Assembly (NCBI GenBank): GCA_001574975.1
Contig: KQ965740.1
Span: 691,524 to 755,523 of the forward strand
Direction: 5' to 3'
Source: Gonapodya prolifera JEL478
Taxonomy: Eukaryota; Monoblepharomycota; Monoblepharidomycetes; Monoblepharidales; Gonapodyaceae
DNA: 64,000 nt
Shown one piece after another: positions 62,452-64,000 of the stretch (within the stretch, counting starts at the first letter, position 1; each line of letters starts with the position of its first letter). Under the pieces are notes generated by a model. That model saw nothing but the letters and a program-made list of their open reading frames with translations. It did not search any database and was not told where the DNA came from. The position numbers and the translations under genes are program-made.

Positions 62452-64000
62452 TCTACTATTCACGAATGTTTGAAGTCTTGCATTATTTATTACATAAAAT
62501 ATAGTTCATTTTGCCCAGAGAGAGTACATTCCATTAGTTGAGCATAACTTGGCACATTAAATTCAATACTGCAAAAATAAAATTTACAGTTCTTAATGGG
62601 ATGTCATTTGGTATACTGTTTTGGTCATTACCATCACCCTTTGATCCATTTTCTCCTTCTCTCTTCTGTATCTCTTATCTCTGGAAAACCCAGAGGAGAG
62701 AGGAGGAAGAAAATAAATTAGAGAGAGTGTACCTGTTGCCCTCACCTGGATTGCAAATTTTTCTGTGGGCCAATTGAAACTCTGAACCCAAATAATGCAT
62801 TTCAAAACTATCCAAGTTTTGTGAATGTGGGTGAATGCTACTTGTAAGGCATTCTTCTGGCATGATTTTTTTTCTCTTCTATGATACCTTAATGGGAAAT
62901 TCTACAACGTCACACACCGTGTCATCTGCAAGATCAAGAGATGTTATTTGGCCTGACATTTATAAACAATATCTGAATAATTAGCAATAATTAAAGAAGT
63001 AAGAAAAATGGTGAATTGTGGATGGAATGCAACAGGAAATCATTGTGAACATAAGAAGGTCTCTCAAAGTCATGTTTCTTGCCATAGCTATGACATGGCT
63101 AAGAAAATTTTACCACGCAGTTTTTTCTAATACTGGCATGAAATGGGTAGAAGATTCTGTAAAAGTAATGCAGCTCACAATAAATAATTGCGCACCAAAA
63201 ATAAAGTGATGTTCAAACCTATGCCTAGTTTTGCAAGATCAATGAGAATTGAGATACAGAAGTACAGAACCTTATTGGGCAAGAGGTTTTCAGTTCCTGC
63301 CAGGGGATGCCAAGAGAACCCCAGAGCCCATTAGGGACACATTTTATTGGCCTCCTATCCAGACATCATCTCTTCTGTCATGGTGATTACTTATTTGCAA
63401 CCCTGCATTTAATTTTAAAGCACCCATAGCTTATGAGTTCTATTCCAATACTGACTGCACTCCAAAAAAAATAGTTGAATGGCCAAAATCTAATTTTGAG
63501 ACCCCCTAATACAGCAGTCAGTTGCATGTAGATTTGAACATTCAGTCAAGATTATTTCATAACTGGATTAAAAAACAGATAGTAATAGGGAGTTTTTGCA
63601 CCACATTTGTTCCTGTAAATTTACCAAAGAGCCACAGTGGCTCAGCCCTGAGAAAATTTTGACCATGAAAAAATATGCTTGCCCAGGTCTGGGGAAACCA
63701 CTTTGCCTGACCATGTTCTCTGTGTCACAAGTGTAACATACCCCCACCCAGGGGAGTACCCCCACTCAAAGGAGGGATACCCCCACCTCTTAGTCTTTTA
63801 CTTTTGAATAACAGGTTTGATACTTTTAAATATTTTAGTTATGGACTTTGGTGATTGAATTTTTAAATATCTTACTTATATTTGTTAAACCAGTAACAAG
63901 CCCAACATGTTTTCATATTTCAGATCACCAAAAATAAAAAAGCTTGGATTATAAGTAATATTTATTTTACATATAAGAACACATCAAATTTGTATGGTAA
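62452..64000. other. AT-rich, CpG-depleted non-coding region
   Basis: No gene supported on either strand. CpG occurs about five times in 1.5 kb and not at all after about 63190. A small cluster of TACCCCCAC words lies near 63738-63790. The window ends inside this region. Confidence 0.6.

Noticed and set aside
60000-64000. Vertebrate contamination as cause of low CpG
   Set aside because: Introns of about 90 bp and exons continuous with the CpG-rich side fit the fungal gene better, though a chimera is not fully excluded.

Overview
The window is nuclear DNA of a fungus, with genes on both strands. Most genes carry short introns (about 50-120 bp) with GTGAGT-like donors. The gene content fits a saprotroph on plant or algal walls: four polygalacturonase copies, a GH79 glucuronidase, a secreted trefoil alpha-glucosidase and an MFS sugar transporter. 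ASH1-type and MARK-type proteins, a MOCS1-like gene and a TMEM198-like protein fit an early-diverging (zoosporic) fungus; a pectinase-rich monoblepharid such as Gonapodya is only a guess. There are two assembly gaps. No rRNA, tRNA, CRISPR array or bacterial-type operon was seen.

Layout: 0.8-2.9 kb sugar transporter (gap inside); 3.3-4.5 kb thioesterase-like; 4.5-7.9 kb MOCS1-like MoaA and MoaC; 8.4-9.2 kb NADAR protein; 10.3-25.5 kb polygalacturonase block, made of two tandem pairs facing each other around an unknown protein, a 2OG-Fe(II) dioxygenase and a TMEM198-like membrane protein; 26.2-27.1 kb frameshifted ankyrin gene; 27.9-29.9 kb GH79 gene, with an inverted 5' fragment of it at 31.4 kb; 31.7-32.7 kb CENP-V/GFA protein; 33.1-36.3 kb coiled-coil protein; 36.7-38.0 kb ubiquitin-ZZ fusion; 38.2-42.2 kb M1 aminopeptidase; 42.4-46.3 kb GH31; 46.8-48.2 kb unknown; 49.1-51.7 kb APE1-like endonuclease; 52.0-54.7 kb MARK/PAR-1-like kinase; 54.7-58.2 kb ASH1-like methyltransferase; 58.7-62.5 kb large unknown gene; 62.5-64 kb non-coding.

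The most notable points are: (1) a protein with a full-length ubiquitin ending in Gly-Gly, lacking K6, K33, K48 and K63, fused to a ZZ zinc finger; (2) a MOCS1-like gene whose MoaA stop codon lies inside a usable 5' splice site, so one transcript could give MoaA alone or a MoaA-MoaC fusion; (3) a mirrored polygalacturonase cluster in which both inner copies are dead and both outer copies intact; (4) a CG-rich mobile-looking repeat with 9-bp terminal inverted repeats in one intron, and a related array in another; (5) a sharp switch to extreme CpG depletion after about 60 kb, inside a gene. Exon models were built by eye from splice signals and reading-frame phase and should be treated as drafts.
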